A stretch of 64,000 nt of DNA from assembly GCA_963575745.1 (NCBI GenBank), contig CAUYUJ010018469.1, positions 111,501 through 175,500 on the forward strand, given 5' to 3'. Numbering within the stretch: position 1 is the first letter of the stretch; each line of letters opens with the position of its first letter. Positions 33,132-44,470 of the stretch are shown here, one piece after another. The DNA comes from Prorocentrum cordatum (Eukaryota > Sar > Dinophyceae > Prorocentrales > Prorocentraceae). The translations under genes were made by a program, and so were the position numbers. Under the pieces are notes generated by a model. It searched no databases. It was not told where the DNA came from and saw only the letters and a program-made list of their open reading frames with translations.

Positions 33132-35012
33132 ATGGTGAAGCGAAAAAGTAACAGTGGGCCCCTGGCCAGATGGCAGTCTCCGATCGAGCACTGCGAACGT
33201 GGTCCCAGTGCAGAAGGCACAGTCAAGCCCTTCCGGGCCCGTGAATGCCCCTGGATGAGGTGGGCGCACTTCAACCAAGAGTGGTGCTGGTGGTGCGAGG
33301 TCTGTCAGAGATACTGCGACGGCAAGCTACATCTCCTGAGTGACGATCACCACAAAGAAGCTGCGAAGCAGAAGGAGCACGGGTGGTCGGGCCCCAGGAT
33401 CTATACCCAGCCAGGCAACCTCTGGGCCAGGACCCAAGGGTCGACCAGAGACTGCGTCACAAATCTCCAAATCGAGAGGCAGGCGTGGCCAGGGTGGGAA
33501 CTCCCCTGCCCGGTCATGGAAGAGGGCCGCGTGCACCTACCTGGCTGGACGTTCCCGGGGGACTGGGACCGCGTACCGGTCGACTTTCCATTTCGAGACG
33601 ACAGGTTCGGCTTCGCCGCTCCCACCGACACGATCCCGTCTGCCAACCTGCGGCCGCCAGACCTATACCGACGTGGTGGGTGGGGGAACCCATGGCTCAA
33701 GGCAAGGACCTGGGGAGGCACCGGCCCGCTTCCCCCTCGCACCAGTGCAGACGAGCTGCCCGCTCCCCCGAACCAGAGCGACAGGCTGGCCGGGTCCAGC
33801 AGGACATCGCCGCAAGACCCCACCGATCGGGGCGGGTCGCTGCGGGGGGAGGATACCAGCTGGACCAGCTGCCTCCGCCCCCTCGCCTTGCCGACGTCCC
33901 CGGACCCCCCAGCTGATGCCGCAGCCATGGCAATTATGCAGCTGTTCTCCGTGCCAGCAGACCGCCCCGGGGCCCAGTTCCGTCTGCGCATCCCCTTGGG
34001 GAAGATCGCAGAAGGAGTCAACCTGCCAAAGCACTGGGATCAGGACCTACGACAGAGGGGTATCATCCTGTCCAGGTTGGCATGGGCGGAAACTATGGCC
34101 CCCACGGAGACGACATGGGACGGCTCAGTAAAGGCCAGAATAGATCTGGCACCCAAGAAGAGCTGTGCCTTGGAAGTGGCGATTACCCCCATACACGAGC
34201 GTTCCCGTTGCCCCAATCTTGACAAATATAAGCTTCGCTACGCGTTCCCCCCCCAGGTTTGGAAGACACTCCTACACCTGCAATGGCCAAGTGAGTTCAG
34301 GCTGATGCTCGAGGGAACGGACGGGGAACAGGACGCGCAGTCGCGGGCACTGCTCCTCAGCCTCACCAGTCTGGCAGAGGATCTGGTCGCCTCCCTCAGG
34401 CTCGCGTGGCCCCCTGAATTTGGTGGCCACATCCCCCGCAACGAATGCGAGATAATGGAGCTTCGGGATGGCTCGAGGTACCCCTCCAATCAAGCTCTGG
34501 CATGGTGCGACTCCAAGCAAGCAGAGGAGCTACATTCTCTCGGCAAGGATGCAAACGCAGACAGCGAGGGAGAAGTCCTGTTCCGATTGGACAGAGCGCC
34601 GTCGAAACTGCAGTGCTGGCGGATCTACCAGGCCATCAGTGAGATCTACAAGCTGCAGCAAGCATCGGACGACCTGGCGGGCGCTCCGCTGGACGTGATA
34701 ACGTTCTTCCTCAATCAGCGGGCAACCGACCGGAGAGACAGGCTAAGGGCCAACGAAGTGGAGAATACGAGGGCATGCAGCAATTCCCTCCTCGCCAGGG
34801 CGAGGGCCACTATTGAAAAGAGAACGCAGTGCCAGCCGGGCGCAGCAGAGGTGGACGACATTAGTTTGCAGCAACACAGCAAGGCACAAGCCGTCGCACC
34901 ATTCGCAGACGATGAGGTTGAAGGGTGTATCGGACAGGTATCCCAGCGGGTTCGCAACCTTCCCCCCGTCGCCAACCTCAACGACGCCGCCCGACGGCAC
35001 CGACTAAACTAG
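33132..35012 (+). pseudogene. Zinc-finger segment N-terminal to the helicase
   Basis: Starts at an ATG followed by a basic stretch (VKRKSNSG). Near residue 50 is WCEVCQRYCDGKLHLLSDDHH, spacing C-x2-C-x8-H-x5-H(H), resembling a matrin/U1-type C2H2 finger, a class that binds RNA or DNA. A long middle follows, Pro-rich then mixed alpha/beta-like, with no domain I recognise. It ends RRHRLN then TAG at 35010. That stop falls where SF1 helicases of the UPF1 type have LNxxQ, and the helicase continues in the same frame, so the TAG is most simply a nonsense mutation and the two segments are one protein. Confidence 0.7.
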
Positions 35013-36301
35013 AACGCTGCCAAGGCGCTGGCCGCCACCATCCGACACCACGTGACAGAGGTACATGGGCCCCCAGGGACTGGCAAGACACTTTTCACAG
35101 TGGCCACCATGGGCGCATGGGCTAGTTCGCTTCCTGCGAGGCAATCTGTTGCCCTCGCGGCGGGATCGAACACAGCAGCCGACCAGCCTGCCATCGGGCT
35201 CGGAATGGCGTGCGAGGAGGGTAGGCTGGCTGGCGAGACCTGCTTCCCCAACAGGTGTGTCAGGCTCGCAAAGGACGCCCGGGTGGCGCCTAAGATTGCG
35301 CCCCTGACTCCAGTGGGACATTTCCAGAGGACCCATAACCGCCCCCCCCACCAGAGCGGGCCTTCCAAGGAGCTCCTGTCCTTCCGCTCGCAGTTGCTAA
35401 GCGACGCCAAGGTGATTATCGCTACCCACGAGGCGGCGGAGTCACTCAAGCTGGCCTCGCCGGCAGCTCTGCTCATCATTGACGAGGCGGGGCAGGCTCG
35501 CGAGCTCATGGCGGCAATGTCCCTCGTCAATGTCATACGTTCGGGGGGGCACCTACTACTGGTCGGTGACCCCAGGCAGCTACCCCCCGCTGTCCTCTCC
35601 AGGGGGGCGGCTGATAGGGGCCTGTGTCTCTCTATATTCGACCGGCTGCGCAATGCGCTGGGTGGGGGTGCCCCTGCAGTGGTGCAACTGGACCTATGCT
35701 ACCGTATGCATCCTCTCCTCCTGTCATGGCCGAAGGTGGCCTTCTACAACAGGGCAAGTCGGTCAGGGCTCACCAATCCACTGACGCAGAGACCGCTAGT
35801 GGAAGGACTGCCGTGGCAGCAGGTGCTACCCTGGCACAGAGGGAGGCTCGCTGCGCTGGCTGAATCCGCCAAGACCACAGAAGACACGGATACGTTGCTA
35901 CGGGACTTTCAGCCCCCACCGCAGCATCCGGATGAAAGGCGCCGGTTCCTCCTGGTCGACAACCCCTCGGTCGAGGTCACATCCAACTTTTATTCTGGCT
36001 GCGCGAATATCCCAGAGGCCGCGCAGACAGTGGATGTGGTGAGGGCCCTCATGCCTGCCATGGAAAAAGGGGCCACGGTCCTGGTCGTGGTAGGCTACCA
36101 GGTGCTCGGGAATGGTTGGCCCCAGTCAGGGCGCAGCATCATCGGCTCCCTTGGGCAGGCTAGGAACAAGGATAAGGGCGCTGGCACAGGCGAGCTTATT
36201 GGAGCAAGCGACCCCCTCATCACCCCCGTGACCATCGGGGCCACGAACACGTTTTCGAGCAGTGGAGCTCGCCACTTAACGGCATCGAACTGCAGTTCTA
36301 G
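35013..36301 (+). pseudogene. UPF1-like SF1 helicase, motifs I-IV
   Basis: ATP-dependent 5'-3' unwinding of RNA or DNA is the family activity. Visible motifs: NAAKALAATIRHHVTEVHG then GPPGTGKT (Walker A, 35067), a Q/Ser-rich Ia region (AAGSNTAADQPA), LLIIDEAGQ (Walker B, 35470s), LVGDPRQLPP (motif III, about 35562) and LDLCYRMHPLLL (motif IV region). The DEAGQ and GDPxQLPP pairing marks the UPF1/SMUBP2/senataxin group and not the Pif1-type helicase of Helitrons. The frame breaks near 36.3 kb; motifs V and VI continue in another frame. Confidence 0.88.
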
Positions 36302-37678
36302 GGGATATGTCAGGTTGCGGGGAAGTACCTGGCCAACGGCAGGCTGAACATCTCCACCATCGACTCCAGCCAAGGCGGTGAGGCAGACATCGTGATCTAC
36401 CTGACCACGCGGTCCAACTACTGTCACGACTGGGGTTTCATGGACAATCCCAATCGTGTGAATGTTGCTATCACGCATGCCACCTCGCACGTTGTCATAA
36501 TCGGGGATGGAAGAATGTTCAGCACCGCCACGGGATCACACCTCAGGGAGCTCTCGGAGTACGGGAGGATGGCCAGGCTCTGGGTCCGCTTCCAGGGGGG
36601 CGACATGGGCAACCGAACCGCCCTACACTGTGACCAGGGATTCGACCCCATCAAGGACCTGGAGTCGTGGATCCCCGCCGCTCCCACACATACCGGGGAC
36701 GACAGCGTAAAAGGCCTGGATGATGCCACCAGGAATGCCAAGGCCAAGCTGGAAGGCTCCTTCACTGACCGCATCGCGGCACCACTCGATGACCAGTTTC
36801 CGCGGGTGAAGCTTGGGGCCGCCCTCTCAGACAGCATCCAGGAGCTGGTCGACGACGCGCTCATGGGCATCCTGCTGTACACCGTCTCCGGACTACACCC
36901 CCACCAGTGGCAGATGGGGGCCGCGCCCAGGCAGCCAGGCAGCCTAGTCAGGACGGCATGGAGCCACCTGGGTCACTGCCTTGACATGGAACTTGGGATC
37001 GACGCGAGCAACCTCGTGTGCAACCTCACGTGGGCGGTCATTGTCCGGTTCCTCGGGGTCGGTGCGCCATGGAACGACAAACAGCTAGGCGTCGCGTATG
37101 ACTCGCTCCCACCACTACCCCGCACGGTGGGCTCCAACCGGGCCCCCAAGAAGAACAGTCGCTGCGCCCCCAGAGATGCGCTCCAGCAGTTTCCAGCGGC
37201 TTGGAGCAGTGCCACCTGCCGGTGTCGTCGACGCAGGGTGCGCCCAGGGATGGAGAACCTGCACGGCCTACTCAAGCCCGAGGAGATCAATACGGAGCTC
37301 ACAGGCGCACTAATTGGTACTGACGGACCGCCGCTTTCCCCCCAGGCGCTCAGGGTACTGCTGGTTGTCCTGATGCTGCAGTTGCGTGAGCCTCGTGCCA
37401 TGCTATGGCCCTTCCCGAACCACGAGGTCACGGGCGACATATTCGAGGCAATGATGGGCCTTTGCCTCCCGTGGCAGGAAGCGCACAAAGGGTTCCGCAC
37501 ACAGTGCGCAGCGACGTGGGGTTACCAGCTGGCGGACCTCGAAACTCTCCACACCAAACTTGCCAAGGTCATGCGTCATACGAGTACCCTGGCCACTTAC
37601 GCCCACCACCACGAGATTGCTGGCAAGCATGGATGTCCGAAAACGTGGGCGGGGATGGAGACACACGACTTCACTTAG
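36302..37678 (+). pseudogene. UPF1-like SF1 helicase, motifs V-VI and C-terminal extension
   Basis: Shifted frame relative to the N-terminal half. STIDSSQGGEADIVIYL is motif V and NPNRVNVAITHATSHVV is motif VI, whose usual (T/S)RA-(K/R) arginine finger reads THAT here; if not a sequencing matter this would damage ATP hydrolysis. After the core come about 370 residues of extension without a recognisable domain (GDMGNRTALHCDQGFDP; alpha-helical LRVLLVVLMLQLREPRAM). Ends at TAG 37676, after which the frame is open again. Confidence 0.82.
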
Positions 37679-38449
37679 GAAGCTCCCCTTCGCGTACTGG
37701 AAGCTATTGTGCAGCCGGCTGATGTGCAGCGGTTGCACGCCGGAGAGTGCTCCATCTGCCTGCTTCACACTGCCATGGCAGGGTCGGAGATAGGGCTGGG
37801 ATGCCCGCAGACCATGGGCGACTTACAGTGCGCAGGCGGAGGAAAGGCCATCTCCAACCATCGCCTCGACGAAGACATCCCCGCCTCACCGGCCCCAGGT
37901 GCGCCGCTGTTTCCCCCCGTCGTGCACGATGGGCGCTTCAGCAGGCTACAGAAGGAGGCCTCCTACAACTGCGACGGGTGCCACAGCGTTGGACTCCACG
38001 GTTCCGCGGGCACTTGGGAAGACGACTACGCCCGGGAGCTACTCGCCCAGAACCGCCCGCAGGCGTACACGGAGGGGAAAAACTGCAGATGGCTCTGCGA
38101 GCGCTGTTGGGTCGTCTCATTGGAGTAGAGAGGCGTTCCCCTCCCCGAGCCCAACCCCTCGGAGCGCATCAGCAAGAAGTCCATGCAGTGGCTACTACAG
38201 CAGCATAAGGGCAGGCTACAAGTCAACCGGGAGCAGAAGAGGGCGAATGCCCTCCCATCCTTGTCCAGGCTACCGCTGGGGTATCAGGAACCAAAGGATG
38301 CAGCGGCCCCGGCCTCCCTCAAGGGGCTCTTACTTCGTGCGCCGCGCCACTACCGCCCCACCAGCGTAGGCGCCGCGCTACCTCCGCAAAGGCTATCTGA
38401 CGGCAGGTTTGGAACAGAGGCGCGCCGTAGCAATTGCTACTCGGCCTAG
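37679..38449 (+). pseudogene. Cys-rich segment continuing the same frame
   Basis: Reading past TAG 37676 gives several CxxC pairs: GECSICLLHT, YNCDGCHSVG and WLCERCWVV, suggesting one or two zinc ribbons. A second in-frame TAG (38126) is followed by a basic, Leu-rich stretch (NREQKRANALPSLSRLPLGY) to a third TAG at 38447. Codon-like composition persists across all three stops, so I read this as one decayed coding region. Function unknown. Confidence 0.55.
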
Positions 38450-39162
38450 TGCGATTTCTGTCCCCCATACTCCCCATGCCTCGAATGGCCAGCAGGCGCG
38501 CCCGCCCTGGGGTGCTTCATATGGCGCCCAGAGGAAGGCGCTCAGTGCAGTGTTCGCACAGTCTCCCAGAATGGGAGGCAATGCCGTCTTTGTGGATCAA
38601 GAGGCAGTGGAACGCCAGCTGGGCCTGCAGGAGATGCCTGGTACACATCTGGGACATTGCACCCAGCGCACTCTACAAGGTGCTGGACTCATGCTCGAAC
38701 GAGATATATCCCCCCAGCCCCATCAAGAGGCCAACGTGCAGCGAAGGCGCTGAGGACTGGGACATCTACGACATGTCAGCGCACCTTTCCCCTGTCCGCC
38801 CAGCGACGGACGAGGGCTCCATCCCAGGCAGCCTCCCTGGGCACGGCTGGCGTTCAGTGGTGATCTCCGATGACGAGGCTACATGCAGGTGCGCCCTCCC
38901 AGCACTCCCTCCACCCAACGCACCCCAGCTGCCCACGTACTCTACCCTCCGTCTAGGGGGGGGGCAGTCGTGCAGCCCAGTCCGAGAACTTGTGAAGCTT
39001 CTGATGGAATGGAACCACGAGGTCTACATCCGCTGGACGACCTTCGGGGGGAAAGTGGGCGGAGTCAGAGTGGGTGAAGACAGCGATGAATCGGGCTGGT
39101 CGCACAGTCAACTGTTGCGCTTCCTGGAATCCATCTACGGGGATAAGATCCCCAAGAATTGA
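38450..39162 (+). pseudogene. Continuation of the helicase-associated coding region (frame +1 segment)
   Basis: The best protein-like frame changes between 38450 and 38560. It encodes PEWEAMPSLWIKRQW, then NASWACRRCLVHIWDI (a further CxxC), Tyr/Trp-containing mixed sequence (GAEDWDIYDMSAHLSP) and a C-terminal helix (QLLRFLESIYGDKI). Trp/Cys content argues that it was coding and not repeat. No known domain. Confidence 0.5.
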
Positions 39163-40102
39163 CACCCCCCCCCTCATCCCGTGGGACGGGCAGAGAGCTG
39201 CTGCGGCCAACGCCATCACGCAGTTAGTTGGAAGGAATCAGAAGTACCAGGAGGCCTGGCGCTCCTTCTCCGACACGCTCAGCAGCCAAAGAGGGCAATG
39301 CCCTCAGCGACAGTCGTTGGACACGCTGCACCGCTTCTTATCCCAAATGAAGGGCGATCTCGCAGGGGGAACTTTGGAGTTCCTCGCCGGCGAACGCAAC
39401 GTCGGGAAGATCAGCAGCGGCACGGGAGTTCATTCCCCCGCTGCATCCTGGGCCGAACCCCCAGCAGCCTCAGACGACCGCACCCGCGGTGATGACCCTC
39501 GCCAGCAACCCCGGGTAGCTACAAAGGCGGGCAAAGAGATAAAAGAGGGGCCATCCCCGCGCAGGGACGTCTACGGTACTGGCGAAATCGAGGTATATTG
39601 GGACGAAGACAACCCACCAGACAGGACCGTCTCCATGGTCGGCAGTCCCTCACAGCAGGCCGAGGAGACCGAAGCCCACGACCCCAGCGACAGAGATGGT
39701 CCCCACAGGCGGACAGTGCTGTGGACAGACCCCCCACCACAGGAGGAGGCGGCAACCTGGGCGCCGTGCGCTACGGCCCGCTCCCGGGAAGACATGGAAC
39801 ATATCCGTGACGGCAGGGGCCTAAGGGGAACGGGGAGCAAGCCAGACTGCCGCAGGGGTCTATTCCCGAGCACGCCGCGTCTGAGCACGAGGCCCGTTTG
39901 CCGCCTAGCCCCCGGGCACGAGGCCCGTCTGCCGCCTAGCCTCCGGCAGGGCAGCAGCCCTGACAGACGGACTGGCCCGCGGGCAGATCCATTCCCACCT
40001 CCGCATCGTGACGATCCCTTGGACGGGCTTCCCATGTGCATGAAGTCTATCTACGAGGCCGACATTCAGAGAGACGAGCCAGCCCCAGACAAGGTCATCT
40101 GA
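39163..40102 (+). pseudogene. Continuation: hydrophilic Pro/Asp-rich segment
   Basis: Frame changes again at about 39165. It begins with a helix (WDGQRAAAANAITQLVGRNQ; SFSDTLSSQRGQ), then becomes low-complexity and charged. A short tandem near 39880-39930 (AGCACGAGGCCCGT / GGGCACGAGGCCCGT) is visible. Probably a disordered linker of the same protein. Confidence 0.4.
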
Positions 40103-40749
40103 CTGCAGAAGACGCTCGGAGGCGCATTCAACGGGGCATGGACGGCGTGGGTCCGCAGGGCAGGCAGGTGGCAAGGTCTGCCTTGGGCCCGCATCCATTC
40201 GGACCCCAAGAAGAACCCATTTCAGCTTGCAAAGAATTTCTCCTGGCATGGGAAACAGCGGGCTATGGCGCCTACAAGATGGTTAGGGACCACCAGCTCC
40301 GGGTGGACTGGCCAAAGGCCAGGGGGAAGTATCGCAGCCTTCTGCAGCGCAGCGCAAGGACCCGCGCACCCAAGGGACAAGATAGCGATGGCCGCCCATG
40401 CCCTTGGGCGGCTGCCAGCAGCAGGACCGTGCCCACTCCTCCGGCCCCGCCCGACAGGACCAGCGGCTGCGCGCAGGCCTCTTCCTCCCGCGCACACAGT
40501 GGAGCTGGCCAGCGGCACCCGTGGAGCAAGCCCAGAGCGGACGCAGCTGCCCCGCCGGTGTATACCGACTACAGGGAGACCGCTCGTTCGGGAGCATCCA
40601 GCTCTGGGGCCCCATGGCACCCGAGGCCGCCCTGGGAAGGGTGGGACCGCCAGGAGAGTTCATGGAGCGGCGCTGATTGGGGTACCAGGAAAAAATGGAC
40701 CGCCCCGAAAGGTGACGCGCAATACGCCGACAAGCGACAGCGAGGATGA
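40103..40749 (+). pseudogene. C-terminal part of the helicase-associated region
   Basis: A frame shift near 40103 leads to AWTAWVRRAGRWQGLPW and FLLAWETAGYGAYKMV, aromatic-rich sequence that looks folded, then a Ser/Pro/Trp-rich tail (WEGWDRQESSWSGADWG) ending at TGA 40747. Likely the original C-terminus of the multi-domain protein. Unrecognised. Confidence 0.4.
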
Positions 40750-41304
40750 GAGCACGAACGCTGGTAACGCGGCGACAGGCCTGACGAGAGTTCCCTGCCC
40801 ATAGCAGGGCTGGCACAGCCCAGAGCCCCCAAGGCGCACGGCCTAGAGCTTTCTTGGACAAGGGGCGCTCCCTCCATGAAAGGCTGGCTGCGCCCGCGCA
40901 CCGCGGATACCCCCGGAGGTGTGGCGTTTCCTCGGCCTTGGCGTCCCCACTTCTGTCAAACGTCCTGCGGCTATCGGCTGGCCTCCTCCCCTCCATCCTG
41001 GTGCCTACAGGTCCTGCGGCTATCGGCCGCTACCCCCTTTTTCCTCGTCGTCACAGCTGCGCGCAAATCCAGCGGCTATCGGCTGCTACCCACCTTTGCC
41101 TCGTCGCCACAGCACGGTGCCTGAGAGACGCGGCAATCACGGGCCCCGCCTCGCGCAGGCAGTGTCGGTTGGGGCTGGCCCCAGAGCCGAAGGTTTACCA
41201 CTGGGCGGTCACGTTCCTGACGGCACACCCAGTGATGGGGTTCGTTTCGCCGCAGTGGCAGGCCGCAGCCTCGGTTCCCGTGCTACCTCCTGGGAGTGAG
41301 GTAC
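40750..41304. repeat. Post-coding region with CTGCGGCTATCGGCTG repeats
   Basis: CTGCGGCTATCGGC or AGCGGCTATCGGC recurs at about 40967, 41018 and 41071. An isolated related copy lies upstream at 33093 (CAGCTATCGGCTGCG). Coding frames here are short and biased. Confidence 0.65.
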
Positions 41305-42185
41305 ACCCCCACGCTGCGCTAGACACCCACGGCCCCCGTGGGCTCGTAGCCCGTGCGGTCGGCTGAAATGATCCCACCCGCGGTTTTGGTCGCGTTGCCG
41401 GCCCGTGGAGGACCTGGTCGACTCGCTGAAGGCGTCTCCCCGTCTGTCCACGCCTGCAGTGGGTGGCTCTGGCCACGGGCTTGTGCCACCTCCAGGGTCC
41501 GAGGGGCACTACGCTGCGCCTAGATGCCCGCGGCGCCCCGTGGGTTCCTGCCCCTGCGGTAGGCGGAATAACCCCACCCAGGTTTTTTTCCCGCGTTGAG
41601 TGCGGGACGTGGTGCAGAGGCAACTGGCTGCAGGCCCCTCCTCGTGCTTCCACCCTGGTAGTTTGCCCGCGCTGAGTGCGGGCCGTGGTGCAGGGGCTGC
41701 TGGCTGTGGCCCCTCCTCGTGCTCCGCCATTTGAAGTCCAGCTGTGTGCTAAGTGGCTTCCCCCCGTCGTCGCCGTTGGGAGTGTTCATCACTGCGTTAG
41801 ACCCCCACAGCCTCGTGGGCTTGTAGCCCGCGCGGTCGGCTGAGATAATCCCACCCGCGATTTTTGGCCGCGTTGCCGGCCCGCGGAGGACCGGGTCGAC
41901 TGGCTGAAGGCGTCGCCCCATCTGTCCCTGCATGCAGTGGATGGCTTTGGCCACGGATTTGTGCCACCTCCTGGGTTCGAGGGGCACTACTCTGCGCATT
42001 GGTGCCCGCGGCATCCCGTGGGTTCCTGCGCCTGCGGTCGGCTGAAATAACCCCACCCAGGCCTTTGCCCGTGTGAGTGCGGGCCGTGGTGCAGAGGCAA
42101 CTGGCTGAAGGCCTCTCCTCGTGCTTCACCAGTTGAAGTCTAGCTGTGTGCCAAGTGGCCCTCCCCGTCGTCGATATTGGGAGTG
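41305..42185. repeat. Two-unit tandem repeat (~480 and ~400 bp)
   Basis: Unit 1 (from about 41308) and unit 2 (from about 41791) share, in order, CGTGGGCT-GTAGCCCG, GCGGTCGGCTGARAT, GCGTTGCCGGCCCG, GGTCGACT-GCTGAAGGCGTC, CAGTGG-TGGCT-TGGCCACGG and GTGCAGAGGCAACTGGCTG. GTAGCCCGCGCGGTCGGCTG and neighbours can fold locally. Probably the 3' region of the upstream element. Confidence 0.85.
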
Positions 42186-42720
42186 ATCGTCATTCTCGAT
42201 GACGTATACGCGCTGGGTGCCACGTGAATGAGTCCGCCGCGCTCTCAGCCTAGTGTGCTCCGTTCCGCCCCCAATTTTTTGTGCTGCGCCCCTTGTGGCT
42301 GCTTGGGTGCAGGCTCAGCGTCCGTTACTGCCTTGTTTGCGTGTGCGGTGCCTCCTGGTGCCCGTGGCCCGCTGGCATCTGCCCAGTGGTCCTGCTCTCT
42401 TTCTTCCGGCCACCGGTCAGGTTTCCCCACCTGCGGGTCTGGCTTGTGTTCGTTTGTTGTCCACCTGTGGCAGCTTCTCTTCCGCTGGCATCCGCCCAGT
42501 GGTTTTGCATGGTAACCTTCTGGCATTGCGCCCCATTGCCTCATACCCCCTCTGGACTTTTCCTCGCGGGCCGCAAATCAAAAAAAATATGCCCACCAGC
42601 CCATCCAGAAACGATGCCCAGGGGAGTTGAGCTGATCAGGGAAGTCGAGGAGCATGAAGAAGAACAAAGGGCGGGAGAAGCTGTCACGCACCCCAAGAGG
42701 GGGGATGGAGAAGGAATCCT
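42186..42720. other. No gene recognised
   Basis: TGGCATCTGCCCAGTGGT / TGGCATCCGCCCAGTGGT occurs twice (42372, 42489), a ~117 bp imperfect tandem. Otherwise featureless. Confidence 0.5.
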
Positions 42721-42895
42721 CGTTGGATGGGGGGGGGGAGGAAGAGGGGGGGGAGGAGGAGGAGGGGGATAATGAGTAGGAGGATGTGGAATAGGGAGAG
42801 GACGAGGAGGACGAGAAGGAGGAGAAGGAGCAGAGGGAGGAAAAGGAGGAGAAGGAGGAGGAGGAGGAAGAGGGGGATGAGAAATTGAAGAGGAC
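42721..42895. repeat. Degenerate purine (GGA/GGAG) tract
   Basis: Interrupted GGA triplets on the plus strand. Confidence 0.85.
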
Positions 42896-43515
42896 GGCGA
42901 ACCGAAGAGCCAGAAGCGTCTTAAATGCATTTCGGAGATCTTCTTGAGGCTTCTTGGGGGTCTCTTGGGAGCCTCTTGGAGGCCTCTTGGGCGCCTCTTG
43001 GGGCCGTCTGGGCGCCTCTTGGGGCGCTCTTGGGGCGCTTTTGGGGGCTGTAGGGGCGCTCTTGGGGCCATCTTGGAGGAGATCGATCAACGAAGGGGGG
43101 TTCCCTAATTTGCCTCCCCCCTCAGGAACTCCAAGCATCGCCTTCGGGGGCGCTCTTGGGGCGCTCTTGGAGCGCTCTTGGGGCTCTTGGGGCCGTCTTG
43201 GGGCTCTCTTGGGCCTCTCGTGGGGCCCTCTTGGGCCATCTTGGAGCCATCTTGAGGCCTTGGATGGCCATCGGAAGCGAAACGGGGAGAAAGCAAAGCA
43301 CACTGATTTTCCCAAGGTTTTGGGACGATTTTGGCCTCTTCGGGGCCTCCTTGGGGAGCTCTTTGGCCAGTTGGAGCCGTCTTGGGGCCGTCTTTGGGCC
43401 TCTTGGAACCATCTTAGGAACCATCTCGAGCGATCTTGCGCTATCTTGAGCCATCTTGGAGCTCACCTTGGGCTCTCCGACGCGCTCTTGAAGCCATCTT
43501 GGGGCCAAAAGAGCC
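42896..43515 (+). repeat. CTCTTGGGGC minisatellite, block 1
   Basis: Short 10-14 bp units of the type GGCCTCTTGGGGC, GCGCTCTTGGGGC and GCCATCTTGGAGG. Gives Trp/Gly/Leu-rich frames (LLGASWGRLGAS) that look like long proteins but are repeat translation. The same family recurs at 54770-55590 and, inverted, at 55890-56330. Confidence 0.88.
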
Positions 43516-43849
43516 GTCCGACCGTTCGGGGAACCCTCCGTCCAGGTCCAGGGGAGGGGGTAGGGGGAGGGGTAAACCCTTCCCCAAGGGGGAAGAGGGA
43601 GGGGTGGAAGAGGATGTGTTCTAGACCACCTACGCCCAGAGGGCTGGTGGGATTATTGAGGATGCCTCGAGCGAAAAGTTGGTTTTGTGTTAAACATTGT
43701 TTCTCTCCTGGGGACCAGAATTCAGATGATGTCTCAGGTGAAAGGCTTGTCTTACGTATGTTCTGTATTCGGATCTGTATTCGGGGAGCGCTTTTCGCTT
43801 CCCCCCGTCCCCAGGAGGCCCTGGGAGGATCGAGAAGCGTGAAAACACA
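43516..43849. repeat. Segment shared with 49270-49420
   Basis: GGATG-CTCGAGCGAAA, TTGTTTTGTGTTA, CCTGGGGACCAGAATTCAGA and GATGTSTCAGGT follow one another both here (43660-43750) and at 49315-49400. No gene. Confidence 0.75.
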
Positions 43850-44470
43850 TGGTGGTTCCTAACGCCCCAGGGCGGGAGAAGCGGGAAAACACATGGTTCC
43901 CAACGCCCCATGGCGGGACAAGCGTGACAACAGATGGGTTCCTAACGCCCCAGGGCGGGAGGAACGCGACAACACATGGGTTCCTGAAACCCCAAGGCGG
44001 GACATGTGTGACAACGCAATTTCTAACGCCCCAGGCCTGGAGAAACTTAAGAACAAACAGGTTCCTAACGCCCCGGGAAGGCCAGGAGGCTCCAGGATGC
44101 TTCACGAGGCCCCAGGAGGCATGTTCCGTACTGGGACTTGTGTTCGGGGGGCATTTTTGTGTCTGTATTGGGATACGTGTTCGGGGAACGCTTTGTGCTG
44201 CCCCCCGCCGCCCAGGAGGCCCCTGGGGGCTCGAGAAGCGCGAAAACACATGGTTCCTAACGCCCCAGGGCGGGAGAAGCGCGAAAACACATGGGTTCCT
44301 AACGCCCCAGGGCGGGACAAGTGTGACAACACATGGTTCCTAATGCCCCAGGGCGGGAGAAGCGCGAAAACACATGGGTTCCTAACGCCCCAGGGCGGGA
44401 TATTCGTGAAAACACATGGTTCCTAATTCCCCAGGGCGGGATATACGTGAAAACACATCGTTCCTAATTC
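43850..44470. repeat. 42-43 bp minisatellite
   Basis: GGTTCCTAACGCCCCAGGGC followed by GGGAGAAGCGCGAAAACACAT; unit starts near 44253, 44296 and 44337 show 41-43 bp spacing. About ten units, the first five more diverged. Confidence 0.92.

Noticed and set aside
35052-36347. Helicase as an independent intact host gene
   Set aside because: It lacks motifs V-VI in its own frame, starts after an in-frame TAG within the Q-motif region, and is continuous with retroelement-type RNase H and zinc-finger sequence.
42954-43862. Apparent Trp/Gly/Leu-rich membrane-like protein
   Set aside because: The LLGASWGRLG pattern comes from a 10-14 bp minisatellite that gives the same peptide in several places and frames.
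43850-44470. CRISPR-like array
   Set aside because: Direct 42-43 bp repeats with no distinct spacers; a tandem minisatellite in a eukaryotic genome.
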